This document shows positions 11,412 to 22,061 of a DNA stretch of 64,000 nucleotides, piece by piece; the stretch's first letter is position 1, and every line of letters starts with the position of its first letter. Under the pieces are notes generated by a model, which saw nothing but the letters and a program-made list of their open reading frames with translations, did not search any database and was not told the DNA's origin. The position numbers and the translations under genes were made by a program. The DNA comes from an uncultured Clostridia bacterium (GTDB taxonomy: Bacteria; Bacillota; Clostridia; TANB77; CAG-508), in assembly GCA_934167095.1 (NCBI GenBank), contig CAKPKE010000001.1, positions 62,001-126,000 of the forward strand, in the 5' to 3' direction.

Positions 11412-11657
11412 CTATTTGCTTTCTAATGCTTTATATTCAATTTTTTCCATAAATGGATACATTTCCATCAATGTTTTCTTTGTTATTATAGAATTTTTTG
11501 GTAATGGATTTTTAGGGTGATCTGTTAATAGTATTTGTGTATAGCAATTTTCTGCTGTTTTAAATACCTGATACCTATTTCTTACGTAATCAAAAAATAG
11601 TATATAGCCTGAGTCTAATTCTTTATCCATTTGTTCAAAACTATATCTTCCGTCCAT
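11412..11657 (-). CDS. Hypothetical 81-residue protein
   Basis: Small mixed α/β protein, MDGRYSFEQMDKELDSGYILFFDYVRNRYQVFKT, with a GGAGG site just upstream. I do not recognise the family. It lies downstream of ligA on the same strand after an ~80-base gap. No membrane segment, signal peptide or catalytic motif is visible. Confidence 0.6.
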   Translation of the reverse strand: MDGRYSFEQMDKELDSGYILFFDYVRNRYQVFKTAENCYTQILLTDHPKNPLPKNSIITKKTLMEMYPFMEKIEYKALESK

Positions 11658-11738
11658 TTTATGTTTTTCCTCCCTGTAATTGCTTTAGACAAAATTGTGA
11701 TTGTTTTCCGAATAGATTTTTATCGACTCGGTAATTTT

Positions 11739-14415
<2,677 letters not shown>

Positions 14416-14531
14416 GACTATTCTCCTGTTCTTCTTTTATTTTTTATGCTCATATTCTATAACAAAATAGACCAAATGTACATATCAAATTCTTAAAAAT
14501 TTTAAATTTCATACAAAAGTCACAATCGATT

Positions 14532-14550
14532 TTTGTAGAATTTTGACGAA
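14532..14550 (+). promoter_or_regulatory. Tandem Spo0A-box-like motif upstream of pgsA
   Basis: TTTGTAGAA then TTTGACGAA, repeating at a 10-bp period. The second half-site is the same as one found at 59658-59666. It lies within the gmk-pgsA gap, partly overlapping the gmk terminator. Binding is inferred from resemblance to TTTGTCGAA boxes. Confidence 0.35.
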
Positions 14551-14590
14551 AAAAATACAAGCACACTTTATGCACTTGCATTTTCATTTT
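14547..14590 (-). terminator. Terminator of gmk
   Basis: On the minus strand TGCAAGTGCA pairs with TGTGCTTGTA (three G-T pairs), followed by a T run. Confidence 0.7.
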
Positions 14591-14595
14591 TTTAC

Positions 14596-15171
14596 TTAAA
14601 ATTCCGGATTTTCTAAGGCTTCCTCATATTTTATAATTGTACTAATTATTTGGATTGTTTTTTCCAAATCGTTATTTTTTATAACATAGTCATATATTCC
14701 AATTTTAGACTCTTCATAATCAAATCTGTTTAGTCTAAGTTGGATTTCTTTTGGACTTGTTCCTGGATTTCTTGCAATTAATCTTCTATGAAGTTCTTGC
14801 TTTGGAACTCTTAAAAATATTGTTATTATCTTAGTATCAGCACCTAACAATTTTACTAAATTTTCTGTACCGTTTACATCAATATCTTTTACAATTATTT
14901 TTCCACTACTAATTCTATCATTTAGAAGTTTTTTTGAAGTTCCATAATAATGGTCATGATGAACATCATATTCATATAAATCGCCATTTTTTATTAGCTC
15001 TTCAAACTCTTCAGTTGATATAAAATTGTAAATTTCTCCATTTACTTCGCCTTCTCTTGGCGCTCTATCTGTATAAGAAGGCAATGAAACTATTCGTTCA
15101 TTTCTTCTTATTAGTTCTTTTTTTATTGTATCTTTGCCAGCTCCTGACACACCTGATAATAATACTAACAT
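14596..15171 (-). CDS. gmk: Guanylate kinase
   Basis: 191 residues. P-loop SGVSGAGKDT at the N-terminus, then SYTDRAPREGEVNGEIYNFIS and YEYDVHHDHYYGTSK (GMP binding), and RLIARNPGTSPKEIQLRL near the end. It phosphorylates GMP to GDP. The start codon lies inside the end of rpoZ (7-base overlap), the usual gmk-rpoZ arrangement in Firmicutes. Confidence 0.95.
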   Translation of the reverse strand: MLVLLSGVSGAGKDTIKKELIRRNERIVSLPSYTDRAPREGEVNGEIYNFISTEEFEELIKNGDLYEYDVHHDHYYGTSKKLLNDRISSGKIIVKDIDVNGTENLVKLLGADTKIITIFLRVPKQELHRRLIARNPGTSPKEIQLRLNRFDYEESKIGIYDYVIKNNDLEKTIQIISTIIKYEEALENPEF

Positions 15172-15353
15172 ACTTTTACCTTTCCATCTTCAATTTCGTC
15201 TGCTGCTATTGAAACTGCTGCAACATCATCAGTTTTTGTAAGTACTTTATCTCCATCTGCTATTTGTCTTGCTCTTTTTGCTGTTGCAATTACTAAAGAA
15301 TATCTGTTATCTACCTTTTCTAAAAGTTCTGCAACTGTAGGTTTTACCATCAT
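15165..15353 (-). CDS. rpoZ: RNA polymerase omega subunit
   Basis: 62 residues, short as in Clostridia. MVKPTVAELLEKVDNRYSLVIATAKRARQIADG is the conserved omega core that clamps the β' C-terminus. It is translationally coupled to gmk by overlap. Confidence 0.93.
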   Translation of the reverse strand: MMVKPTVAELLEKVDNRYSLVIATAKRARQIADGDKVLTKTDDVAAVSIAADEIEDGKVKVC

Positions 15354-15430
15354 AATAAAATTACCTCTTTTCTATACTTTTAAAATCTACTTACTATTTT
15401 ATCACAAAACGCCTAATAAGTCTAGTAATT

Positions 15431-16567
15431 TTACGATTCTGATATAATCTTTTTTACATCACTAATACTATTATTCCATTTTCTTTTTTCTTTTATAACA
15501 ATTATCACACATTTTATAATGTAATATGAAATTGCAATTGCAGATATCGTACCTATTACATTTATGAAAATATTTTGATGCAGGATATAAACATATATTG
15601 ATAATAATGTAATTATTCCCATTACTAAAGTTTCAATTCCAAATATTGCAATAGTTCCGCTATCTCGGTTATAAGCTTTTTCAAAAATTATAATTGTTGC
15701 TGCAAGCATTCCTAAACTAAAAACTCTTAAATCAGTTTCAAACATGCTTTTTTCCACATTTAGTTCACCTAAATTAATTAAAATTAAGTAAACTGTAGCA
15801 AAAATTGCCCACATAATATTTACAAATACTTTTTTATTTATTTGTAATTTTCTATCTTTTGGCATTTTCTTTGCTTCTTCAATTTGAGCTTCTATTTTTG
15901 CTTCATCTATTTTTTGGCTTTCTTTTTTCTGTTTTTCAATTTGCTTTATTTCATTTTTTGTAAGCTCTTCTTCTTCCTTTTCAATTTCATCAATTTTATT
16001 TATGTTATTAATGTTTGAAATTTGCTCTTTTATTATTGAAGAAACTTTTTGATCTCTTTTTTTAGATTTTTTTGTATCCTCAGCTTTATTAATTTTCTTT
16101 TGATCTTTTTTTACTGTTGTTTTTTTAGCTTGCTTTGGTTTCTTTTTTGTTTCTTCAATTTCTTTTATATTTTCAATATTTTTATTTTCAGTTTTTTCCT
16201 GCTTTTTGGCAGTTCTTTTTTTCTTTACTTCTTGTAAATCAATCATTTCTTCTCCTTCCACTACTTCTTTTGTAGTCTTACTTGGAGTTTTTTTCGTTGT
16301 TTTTGCTGTTGTCTTTTTAGTTGTAGATTTCTTCGTAGCTGTATTTTTCTTTGCAGTTGCCGATGTAGGCTTTTTTAGCGGTACACTCTCAGTTTCCACC
16401 TCTGCCACTTTCTTTTTTCTTGTTGTTTTTGTTTCAGCTACTTTTACTTCGGGTTCTGCTTTGGTTGTAGTCCTTTTTGTAGTAGCTTCAGACTTTTTTC
16501 TTATTGTAGTTTTTGGAGTAGTCTTTTTAACTTCAGCTTCGCTATTTTCTTCTGTTTTTTTAGTCAT
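15431..16567 (-). CDS. Membrane protein with a long Lys/Thr/Glu-rich cytoplasmic tail
   Basis: 378 residues. Residues 1-235 are low complexity, dominated by K, T, A and E (runs such as KKSTTKKTTAKTTKK), without Cys or aromatic residues, and therefore probably disordered and strongly basic, then charged coiled coil. Residues ~240-370 hold four membrane segments (NIMWAIFATVYLILINL; GMLAATIIIF; TLVMGIITLLSIYVYIL; ISAIAISYYIIKCVIIVI). The family is not recognised. The tail resembles histone H1-like or S/K-rich nucleic-acid binding tails, so membrane anchoring of nucleic acid is conceivable, but this is inference. It lies between rsmE and rpoZ on the same strand. Confidence 0.7.
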   Translation of the reverse strand: MTKKTEENSEAEVKKTTPKTTIRKKSEATTKRTTTKAEPEVKVAETKTTRKKKVAEVETESVPLKKPTSATAKKNTATKKSTTKKTTAKTTKKTPSKTTKEVVEGEEMIDLQEVKKKRTAKKQEKTENKNIENIKEIEETKKKPKQAKKTTVKKDQKKINKAEDTKKSKKRDQKVSSIIKEQISNINNINKIDEIEKEEEELTKNEIKQIEKQKKESQKIDEAKIEAQIEEAKKMPKDRKLQINKKVFVNIMWAIFATVYLILINLGELNVEKSMFETDLRVFSLGMLAATIIIFEKAYNRDSGTIAIFGIETLVMGIITLLSIYVYILHQNIFINVIGTISAIAISYYIIKCVIIVIKEKRKWNNSISDVKKIISES

Positions 16568-16588
16568 TATTTATACATTCTCCTTAAA

Positions 16589-17329
16589 TTAATCTTCTAA
16601 TTCATATAAAATATTGCTTGTCATTACAAAGCCTGCTGTTTCAGTTCTCAATATTCTTTTTCCTAATGAAATAAGTTTGTATCCTTTTTCTTTAAATATT
16701 GCGATTTCATTTTCGGAAATTCCACCTTCAGGTCCTATAATAATTGCAATATTATATTTTTCTTTTTTATCTTTTAGCTTTAATAGCTCATTTTTTAAAG
16801 TATTTTCTTTTTCATTTTCATAAGCTACAAATACTGCATCAAACTCATTTTCAGGTATTTCATTTACTTTTATTATTGAGGATACTTCTGGAATTATATC
16901 TCTTCCAGATTGTTTTGCAGCAATTTCTGCTATTTTATTCCATCTTTCTATTTTTTTAGACATATCTTTTGAATTTAATTTTACAACTGTTCTTTCCATC
17001 ATCACTGGAACAATTTTTTTAGCTCCAATTTCAGTGTTTTTTTGTATTATTAATTCCATTTTTTCAAACTTTGGAACACCTTGAAAAATAGTAATACTAA
17101 CATTTGACTCTGTTGTTTCTTCTATTTTTTCAGTAATTTCACATTCTACACAATTTTTGTCTAAACTAATTATTTTTGCTTTATAATTTTCGCCTTTAGG
17201 TAATACCCCTATCTGCAAAATATCATCTTTTTTCATTCTTAAAACATTTTTTATGTGATTTACATCTTCATTTTCTATTTTTATAATATTATTTTTTATT
17301 TGATTATCTTTAACAAAAAATTTTGGCAT
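16589..17329 (-). CDS. rsmE: 16S rRNA m3U1498 methyltransferase
   Basis: 246 residues. N-terminal PUA-like domain, then the SPOUT trefoil knot with IIGPEGGISENEIAIFKEKGYKLISLGKRILRTETA, diagnostic of RsmE. It methylates U1498 in the decoding site. It starts the run towards the Lys-rich membrane protein, 21 bases away. Confidence 0.95.
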   Translation of the reverse strand: MPKFFVKDNQIKNNIIKIENEDVNHIKNVLRMKKDDILQIGVLPKGENYKAKIISLDKNCVECEITEKIEETTESNVSITIFQGVPKFEKMELIIQKNTEIGAKKIVPVMMERTVVKLNSKDMSKKIERWNKIAEIAAKQSGRDIIPEVSSIIKVNEIPENEFDAVFVAYENEKENTLKNELLKLKDKKEKYNIAIIIGPEGGISENEIAIFKEKGYKLISLGKRILRTETAGFVMTSNILYELED

Positions 17330-17414
17330 TTTTCCTCTTTCCTTTTCAGTAATATTTTAACTTATTTTTCTAAAAAAAGGAAGAGTTTATTGTAATATTA
17401 TTTTACTATTTGCC

Positions 17415-17458
17415 ATAAAAAATATACTGAATTTTAATTATTCTTTAAAACTCAGTAC
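17415..17458 (-). terminator. Terminator of the truncated membrane gene
   Basis: On the minus strand ACTGAGTTTTAA pairs with TTAAAATTCAGT, followed by ATATTTTTTA. Confidence 0.7.
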
Positions 17459-17469
17459 ATATTTATTTT

Positions 17470-17691
17470 TTAGTTTTGTAATTTTTCATTAATTACTAGC
17501 AAAATTGCTGAAGTTATGATTAAACTTCCGCCTAAGGCCATATACCCTGCAAAATACCCTGCATTAATAATATAATTGTAGGCATCTCCTCCAACATATG
17601 CATTTACACCTGAATATGAGTTATTATAATAATGTTCTTTTTTGTCAAATCCTTCTCTAATTGCTGCTAAACCTGTAACCAAGCATACTAA
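17470..17691 (-). pseudogene. 5'-truncated small membrane protein gene
   Basis: The readable part (~70 residues) begins inside a hydrophobic helix (LVCLVTGLAAIREGF), continues with a polar loop KKEHYYNNSYSGVNAYVGGDAYNYIINAGYFAGY and ends with a second helix (MALGGSLIITSAILLVI). It looks like the C-terminal part of a two- or three-helix membrane protein whose beginning is missing. A TTG at 17680-17682 has no ribosome binding site. The frame closes at ~17690, exactly where the gene on the opposite side also loses its beginning, so this is a recombination or assembly junction. Confidence 0.65.
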
Positions 17692-18156
17692 TCAGTTTCT
17701 GGCACCAACATTGATATTGATGGAAATGTTATCAAAGAACGCGGTTACGACAGTGATGGCACACGTTCCACCAACTACAGCGTTTCTTCTGTTCTTACTA
17801 TTACTATTGACGGTAAACAAATGGAAAGCTGTGGCAACACAATAATCTTTTCGGAGAGTGGTCTTTCACCTGATGTAGATTTTTCTTTATCAGATATTGA
17901 CTCTCAGTCAAGTGGCATTTCTGACATCACATCTATTTCAAAGGTTGTTAACAAATACAAGAACTACTTTGGCAAACCTCAGGTTGTCGTCATCCAATCT
18001 CAGCTTGGTGTTCCCATCTGTGCTTACAGTGGTACCAATGTTTATTGGGACATTCCTGACGACTTGCCTAAGATGACAAAACTCATGATTGACGGAAAGG
18101 CACTTTATATTCATCGTGCTAACTTTGAAATCATCGACAGAGATTTAATCCAATAA
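17692..18156 (+). pseudogene. 5'-truncated GC-balanced gene of unknown function
   Basis: An open frame directly after a TAA at 17689-17691 reads SVSGTNIDIDGNVIKERGYDSDG...TITIDGKQMESCGNTIIFSESGLSP and ends KALYIHRANFEIIDRDLIQ. The sense of the whole frame is coherent from its first codon, but there is no start codon or ribosome binding site at the left; an internal ATG at 17821 would give 111 residues. Codons are much richer in G/C at third positions than in the neighbours, like the genes at 60232, 60633 and 63105. It ends in a strong long-stem terminator, which those genes also have. The family is not recognised. Confidence 0.6.
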
Positions 18157-18159
18157 TAC

Positions 18160-18218
18160 CAAACCCAGACAAAGGCGCAGTCTTAATTGATTGCACCTTT
18201 GTCTGGGTTATTATTTAT
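18160..18218. terminator. Long-stem bidirectional terminator
   Basis: AACCCAGACAAAGG (18162-18175) pairs with CCTTTGTCTGGGTT (18196-18209), followed by ATTATTTATT. It serves the plus-strand gene and may also stop the pilin-lectin transcript from the other side. Confidence 0.85.
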
Positions 18219-18230
18219 TACCTTACATTC

Positions 18231-18251
18231 ACTATGCTTATTTAACATAGT
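18231..18251 (-). other. Conserved hairpin downstream of variable region, copy 1
   Basis: ACTATG (18231-18236) pairs with CATAGT (18246-18251). The equivalent hairpin in copy 2 (42318-42339) has changed the outer A-T pair to G-C, keeping the pairing. It lies ~70 bases beyond the stop codon of the pilin-lectin gene; DGR targets usually have a hairpin downstream of the variable region, though closer. Confidence 0.5.
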
Positions 18252-18285
18252 ATTTTTGTTCATTCAAATTCTTTTATAATTTTCT

Positions 18286-18309
18286 AATTCAATTTTCTCT
18301 TACTGAATC
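18286..18309 (-). other. GATTCA/TGAATC-type inverted repeat next to variable region, copy 1
   Basis: AATTCA (18286-18291) and TGAATC (18304-18309) form a 5-6 bp stem 12 bases beyond the stop codon of the pilin-lectin gene. Copy 2 has the perfect version. It is a candidate DGR cruciform. Confidence 0.4.
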
Positions 18310-18321
18310 GTTCCAATTTTC

Positions 18322-19611
18322 CTAATAAAGTGAAAGGCGGAAACCGATGTCGTTATAGCTGTTGGTCTTACCGTTGTAGTAACGGTAAGAAGCAGGATTG
18401 TTAGAGCCTGCATTGTTGTAACCGCCTCCTCTAAGAGCACAAGGATCGTCGCTACTAGAGGTATGCTCTAATGTCCACTCCCAGACATTTCCAGCTATCT
18501 CATATATATTCACCAAACTATTTTGATCTACTGCTCCTGTTGTTAATAATATTCCGTTACCAAGACTACTTTGTACTAATTTTTTTGCATTTGCATCTAC
18601 ATAGTTTTCTGTTGGTATATTATATGCATTCCATGTATTACTTAAACTATAACTAGAATATACAGCATACTTTCCCCTATTTATTGTAAATGTTGCATCT
18701 CTATAAATTCCTATATCTTTACTATTTGAATTTAACTTTGACACTATTGTTGCATCTGTTTCAGATTTTTTAGTTTCTATAAACTTTAGCATTAAATCCC
18801 ACTGTACTCCAAACATTAAACTTCCGGTATATGTTGTTTCTCCTTTTGTATATGTTATCATTTCTGCAAGCTTTTTAGCTTCTGTTCTTGTTACATAAGT
18901 ATATGGATATAAATTAGCCTTTGATTGTGGTTCTACTGTTGGTTTCGGTGTAATTGATGTTCTTTTATTTTCTTCTGTTAATCCTGCTTCATATTTTGCA
19001 ACCCAGAAACCACCATTTTGATACACACTTTTTAGCATTTTTTGTTTCTGAGCTGTATACTGTTCTGATGTATACCAATCAGCAGTGTTGTTTGTATCTT
19101 CATACCATTCATCTTTATAACTTGTTTCTGTTGTACTCTTTCCCTTTCTGTATGTCATTGTATAAGTATGCAAATCATTCTCTATTTTATCATATTCAGC
19201 GGTTGTGAATTTCGTTATATTTAATCCTGCCGTCGGATATACTGTAACTGTTTTTGGTACTTCTACCCATACATATTGGTTACCATCTGTATCTTGTATT
19301 GTTAAACCATTTTCTAAATTTGTTCCTTCTACTTTTGTAAATCCATCTCCTGGCATATACGGTTTTGTTTCATTTGTTTGCGGTAATTCTGTATTATTCA
19401 CAGTTTCTGATATAAAATCTGATACACTATCCATTTGACTCTTTTCATTTGCTTCAGCATATTTTGTTTGCTCTCTTGCTTCTTTTGCTTGTGTTATTAA
19501 TCCATTCTCACCTAATACTAGGTTAATGCTTACTCCTGCTAGAATTAAAAGAACTACTATAGTTACAACTAATGCTACTAATGTAATACCTGATTGATTT
19601 TTCCTCTTCAT
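18322..19611 (-). CDS. Type IV pilin-like protein with hypervariable lectin (FGE-like) domain, putative DGR target 1
   Basis: 429 residues. The N-terminus is a class III signal peptide (MKRKNQSG, cleavage before ITLVALVV) and a hydrophobic helix nearly the same as that of the pilin at 52122-52358, so PilD processing and assembly into a pilus are expected. After a polar linker comes an FGE-sulfatase/C-type-lectin domain (~90-429) with hallmark GNVWEW, CALRGG and final GFRLSLY. Residues ~383-425 differ from the paralogue at 42409-43695 almost only where adenines of AAC/AAT-type codons would have been replaced. That is the DGR variable region pattern. The upstream gene is Rpn-family. The position +5 Glu of normal pilins is Ala here. 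It is probably a surface ligand-binding tip protein. Confidence 0.85.
   Translation of the reverse strand: MKRKNQSGITLVALVVTIVVLLILAGVSINLVLGENGLITQAKEAREQTKYAEANEKSQMDSVSDFISETVNNTELPQTNETKPYMPGDGFTKVEGTNLENGLTIQDTDGNQYVWVEVPKTVTVYPTAGLNITKFTTAEYDKIENDLHTYTMTYRKGKSTTETSYKDEWYEDTNNTADWYTSEQYTAQKQKMLKSVYQNGGFWVAKYEAGLTEENKRTSITPKPTVEPQSKANLYPYTYVTRTEAKKLAEMITYTKGETTYTGSLMFGVQWDLMLKFIETKKSETDATIVSKLNSNSKDIGIYRDATFTINRGKYAVYSSYSLSNTWNAYNIPTENYVDANAKKLVQSSLGNGILLTTGAVDQNSLVNIYEIAGNVWEWTLEHTSSSDDPCALRGGGYNNAGSNNPASYRYYNGKTNSYNDIGFRLSLY
18330..18470 (-). repeat. Putative DGR variable region 1
   Basis: Gap-free alignment with 42417-42557 through the stop codon. Over the 29 codons from 18337 to 18423 there are 28 base differences, 23 of them at codon positions 1 or 2, changing 17 of 29 residues. 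Codon pairs such as AAC/TAC, AAT/CAT, TAC/GGC, AAC/GGC, ATC/TAC fit a common AAC or AAT template. The ends (GGTTTC, CTTTCACTTTAT) are invariant. Confidence 0.8.
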
Positions 19612-19795
19612 TTTCTTTATTTTTCCTTCCGTTTTTTATTATTTTCTTACATAGTTTATTTTTTATACGTTTATTTTACATATTTTATTATGTATTATAT
19701 TAGATATTATATTTGTAGTCTTTTTAATATTCCAGTGAGTGTTATTCACACCAGTGTTTATTTTGTTTTGTTAAAATTGTATTTTACTTCTATAC

Positions 19796-19838
19796 AAAAA
19801 CAGCAACATAGAATTTTATTTCTACGTTGCCGTTTTAT
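19796..19838 (-). terminator. Terminator of Rpn gene copy 1
   Basis: AACAGCAACATAGAA pairs with TTTCTACGTTGCCGTT, T runs on both sides. Near copies lie at 40912-40956 (after Rpn copy 2) and 43894-43938 (after rsmA). Confidence 0.85.
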
Positions 19839-19842
19839 TATT

Positions 19843-20799
19843 TTATAAATTTTCTATTTCTTCTTTTGTTAATCCTGTATATTTCATTATTGTATCTGTT
19901 GTTAATCCATCTTTCTTCATTTTTTTGGCCACAGCTAATTTTTCTTCTTTTTTACCTTTTGCTAATCCTTTTTTTTCGCCAATTGCTATGCCCTGTTTTT
20001 TACCAAATTCTTCGCCGGCTTTATGTCCATGTTCATAATTTGCTCTTACTTCTGAATTGTATCTCATTATTGCCCATTCTCTATCTTCATATCTTTGTCT
20101 TTCCTCTGGACTTAAGCTTATTTTTTCTAGTTCGTCTATTGCTTTTTTTACTTCTTTATTTTCTTTTGCTGCTTCTGCCATTTTCTCTTCACTCCCTTCT
20201 ATCAGCCACAGCCATTGCGCTAACTTTGTACTGCAGTCTGGATTTTTCTTTTTAAATTTTTCTAATTCTATAAAATGTACCTCAAATGTATCAGTTAATA
20301 CTTCTTCCTCTGGATTTATATTTAATTCTACATATTCTTCTGGTTTTGTTTTTTCAAATATCATTTTTGCCACTGAATGATATGCGTTTCTGTCTAAATA
20401 TGAAAAGTTTAATATATTTATTGCTATTATCTCTTTTTGCATTTCATACTTATTACCAGCCTTTAATTGCTCTGATGCAAGCTTTGATATATATGTCATT
20501 GTTCTTTGTCTAAAGTTATATTCGTTTGATACTTGCATCTCAACATCTACTATTTTTTTGCCGTCAATGTCCACTTTTATATCTAATATTCCTAATTTTT
20601 CATCTGCCATATCTGGTGTTAATTCTGGGTTTTTAACCTCTACATTTTTTATTTTTGTATCTAACACTGCTTCTAAAAATGCCTTTAATATAGAATTATT
20701 TTCTTCACTTGCAAATATTCTTTTAAATACATAATCTGATTTTAATGGTAATCTTTTGATTTCATTATTTTTAACAATATTATTGTTTTTATTTATCAT
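19843..20799 (-). CDS. Rpn family PD-(D/E)XK nuclease, copy 1
   Basis: 318 residues of the Rpn/PDDEXK transposase-related family: opening LPLKSDYVFKRIFASEENNSILKAFLEAVL, then the nuclease core LDIKVDIDGKKIVDVEMQV (D...ExQ). Rpn proteins are Mg-dependent DNA endonucleases linked to recombination and, more recently, phage defence. The first ~95 residues are the same as in the copy at 40966-41862; after that the proteins diverge. The C-terminal tail here has an extra Gly/Lys-rich stretch (EEFGKKQGIAIGEKKGLAKGKK) before the shared KEEKLAVAKK end. The gene lies between spo0A and the DGR target; a terminator separates it from the latter. Confidence 0.88.
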   Translation of the reverse strand: MINKNNNIVKNNEIKRLPLKSDYVFKRIFASEENNSILKAFLEAVLDTKIKNVEVKNPELTPDMADEKLGILDIKVDIDGKKIVDVEMQVSNEYNFRQRTMTYISKLASEQLKAGNKYEMQKEIIAINILNFSYLDRNAYHSVAKMIFEKTKPEEYVELNINPEEEVLTDTFEVHFIELEKFKKKNPDCSTKLAQWLWLIEGSEEKMAEAAKENKEVKKAIDELEKISLSPEERQRYEDREWAIMRYNSEVRANYEHGHKAGEEFGKKQGIAIGEKKGLAKGKKEEKLAVAKKMKKDGLTTDTIMKYTGLTKEEIENL

Positions 20800-21128
20800 T
20801 TATCTTCCTTTCCATTTTACTATAACAGCTTATATTTTTCAACTATTTAGTAAAACTTTTATCAATATTTTTTCTTTTATTAACTAATTAGTTTTTTTGT
20901 ACAATAATTAATAATAAACTTTGCCTATTCCCCATATTCTTTTTTAGTTTATTTTTTGTGAATTTCTTTTAAGAAAAAATTTTATTGGTTACTAATAATT
21001 CATCGATATTAAATAAAATATAAAAACAACACTATTTCCCTTATAGTATTTTTCATTATACTTGCAAAGCATTGAAAAAGCAAGCAAAATCGATCGTCAA
21101 ATTACGACAAATTGCTTGCTTTCTATTT
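20800..21128. other. Leader region of Rpn copy 1
   Basis: No gene. The whole segment is conserved upstream of Rpn copy 2 (41863-42172), including AACTATTTAGTAAAAC, CTTATAGTATTTTTCATTAT and the start of the spo0A terminator stem. It must hold the Rpn promoter, but no clear -35/-10 pair stands out. Confidence 0.6.
21072..21123 (-). terminator. Terminator of spo0A, loop contains Spo0A-box-like pair
   Basis: AAGCAAGCAA (21078-21087) pairs with TTGCTTGCTT (21112-21121), T run on the minus strand. The loop reads on the minus strand TTTGTCGTA then TTTGACGAT with a 10-bp period (21093-21111). Confidence 0.85.
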
Positions 21129-21947
21129 TTATGCACTCTTTAATTCAATTCTTAGCTTATCACTAATCATTGCTATAAACTCTGAATTTGTTGGCTTTCC
21201 TCTATTTGCTGAAACTGTATAGCCGAATATTCTTTCAACCATTGCAGGTTCTCCTCTGCCCCATGCAACTTCTATTGCATGGCGAATTGCACGCTCTACT
21301 CTTGATGGTGTTGTATGATATTTGTGTGCAATTTCTGGATATAATTGTTTTGTTATTTGATTAATTATATCAATGTTATTTACTACCATTATGATAGCCT
21401 CACGTAAATATTGATATCCTTTAATGTGTGCAGGTACTCCAACCTCATGTATTATATTTGTTACAAGTGCCTCAAGACCCTCTTCACTCTTTTGTTCTTC
21501 TTCTGGTATTTCTATGTACTGCTTTTTTACTTCTCTAATTGCTAGATTACTTTGACTTACTGATGGCACATAATGTTTTAGTTCTTTTATTCTTTTTATT
21601 AATACATTAATGTCAAATGGTTTTACTACATAATATTGTGCTCCTAAATTGATTGCCTTTTGTGTTATTTTATCTTGTCCTACTGCTGATAGCATAATAC
21701 AAATTGGTGGGTTACTTAAGTTCATAGCATTTATTTGCTCTAAAACTCCTAATCCATCTAGATGTGGCATTATTACATCAAGAAGTGCAATATCTGGCTT
21801 TAAAGCCTTAACAATACTAATAGCTTCCTCTCCATCCTTTGCCATTCCTATTACTTGTATGTCCTCGTCCTTATCTAGATAATCTGAAAGTGTTTTTGCA
21901 AACTCATAATTGTCGTCTGAAATTAAAACTGTAATTTTTTCTTTCAC
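21129..21947 (-). CDS. spo0A: Sporulation master regulator Spo0A
   Basis: 272 residues from a GTG start (21945-21947) behind a GGGGGG-type site. Receiver domain 1-125 with acidic pair near residue 11, phospho-acceptor in [12 protein letters not shown] and Lys in YVVKPFD. C-terminal Spo0A domain with [22 protein letters not shown], the recognition helix that reads 0A boxes. Phosphorylated Spo0A starts sporulation. SigH, its usual transcription factor, is in the same window. Monocistronic. Confidence 0.97.
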   Translation of the reverse strand: MKEKITVLISDDNYEFAKTLSDYLDKDEDIQVIGMAKDGEEAISIVKALKPDIALLDVIMPHLDGLGVLEQINAMNLSNPPICIMLSAVGQDKITQKAINLGAQYYVVKPFDINVLIKRIKELKHYVPSVSQSNLAIREVKKQYIEIPEEEQKSEEGLEALVTNIIHEVGVPAHIKGYQYLREAIIMVVNNIDIINQITKQLYPEIAHKYHTTPSRVERAIRHAIEVAWGRGEPAMVERIFGYTVSANRGKPTNSEFIAMISDKLRIELKSA

Positions 21948-21997
21948 TCTTTCGTTCCCCCCTATAATGTTTTTACTGTAAATTTTTTACATTTTGT

Positions 21998-22026
21998 ATT
22001 ATATTATCATTTATAGGATTTTTCAA
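21998..22026 (-). promoter_or_regulatory. sigma-A-type promoter of spo0A
   Basis: TTGAAA (22021-22026, minus), 17-base spacer, TATAAT (21998-22003). Confidence 0.6.
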
Positions 22027-22061
22027 TAAAATTTATAAACTTTTCCATTTTTTGTCATACA

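Larger units (their letters stand above)
18231..19840 (-). repeat. Duplicated pilin-lectin module, copy 1
   Basis: Gene plus conserved flanks: ~180 bases upstream including a segment from 19670 to 19765 almost the same as 43750-43850 (with two CCAGTG motifs), the terminator at 19796-19838, and ~90 bases downstream. Copy 2 is 42318-43940. Confidence 0.8.
19796..21123 (-). repeat. Duplicated Rpn module, copy 1
   Basis: Rpn gene with its terminator and ~320 bases upstream, reaching into the spo0A terminator. Copy 2 is 40912-42172. Similarity is almost complete from ~20560 to ~20870 (first third of the gene and its leader) and lower elsewhere. Confidence 0.8.

Noticed and set aside
11038..11520. 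160-residue frame opposite the DUF4116 gene
   Set aside because: Leu/His-rich reverse translation of the helical repeats; crosses two real genes.
16206..16592. Phe/Val-rich frame opposite the Lys-rich membrane protein
   Set aside because: Antisense of Lys/Thr codons always gives Phe/Val; no start signals.
17642..17845. 67-residue plus-strand frame at the junction
   Set aside because: It spans the junction in a different frame from the coherent GC-balanced protein and reads as low-complexity Leu; a shadow.
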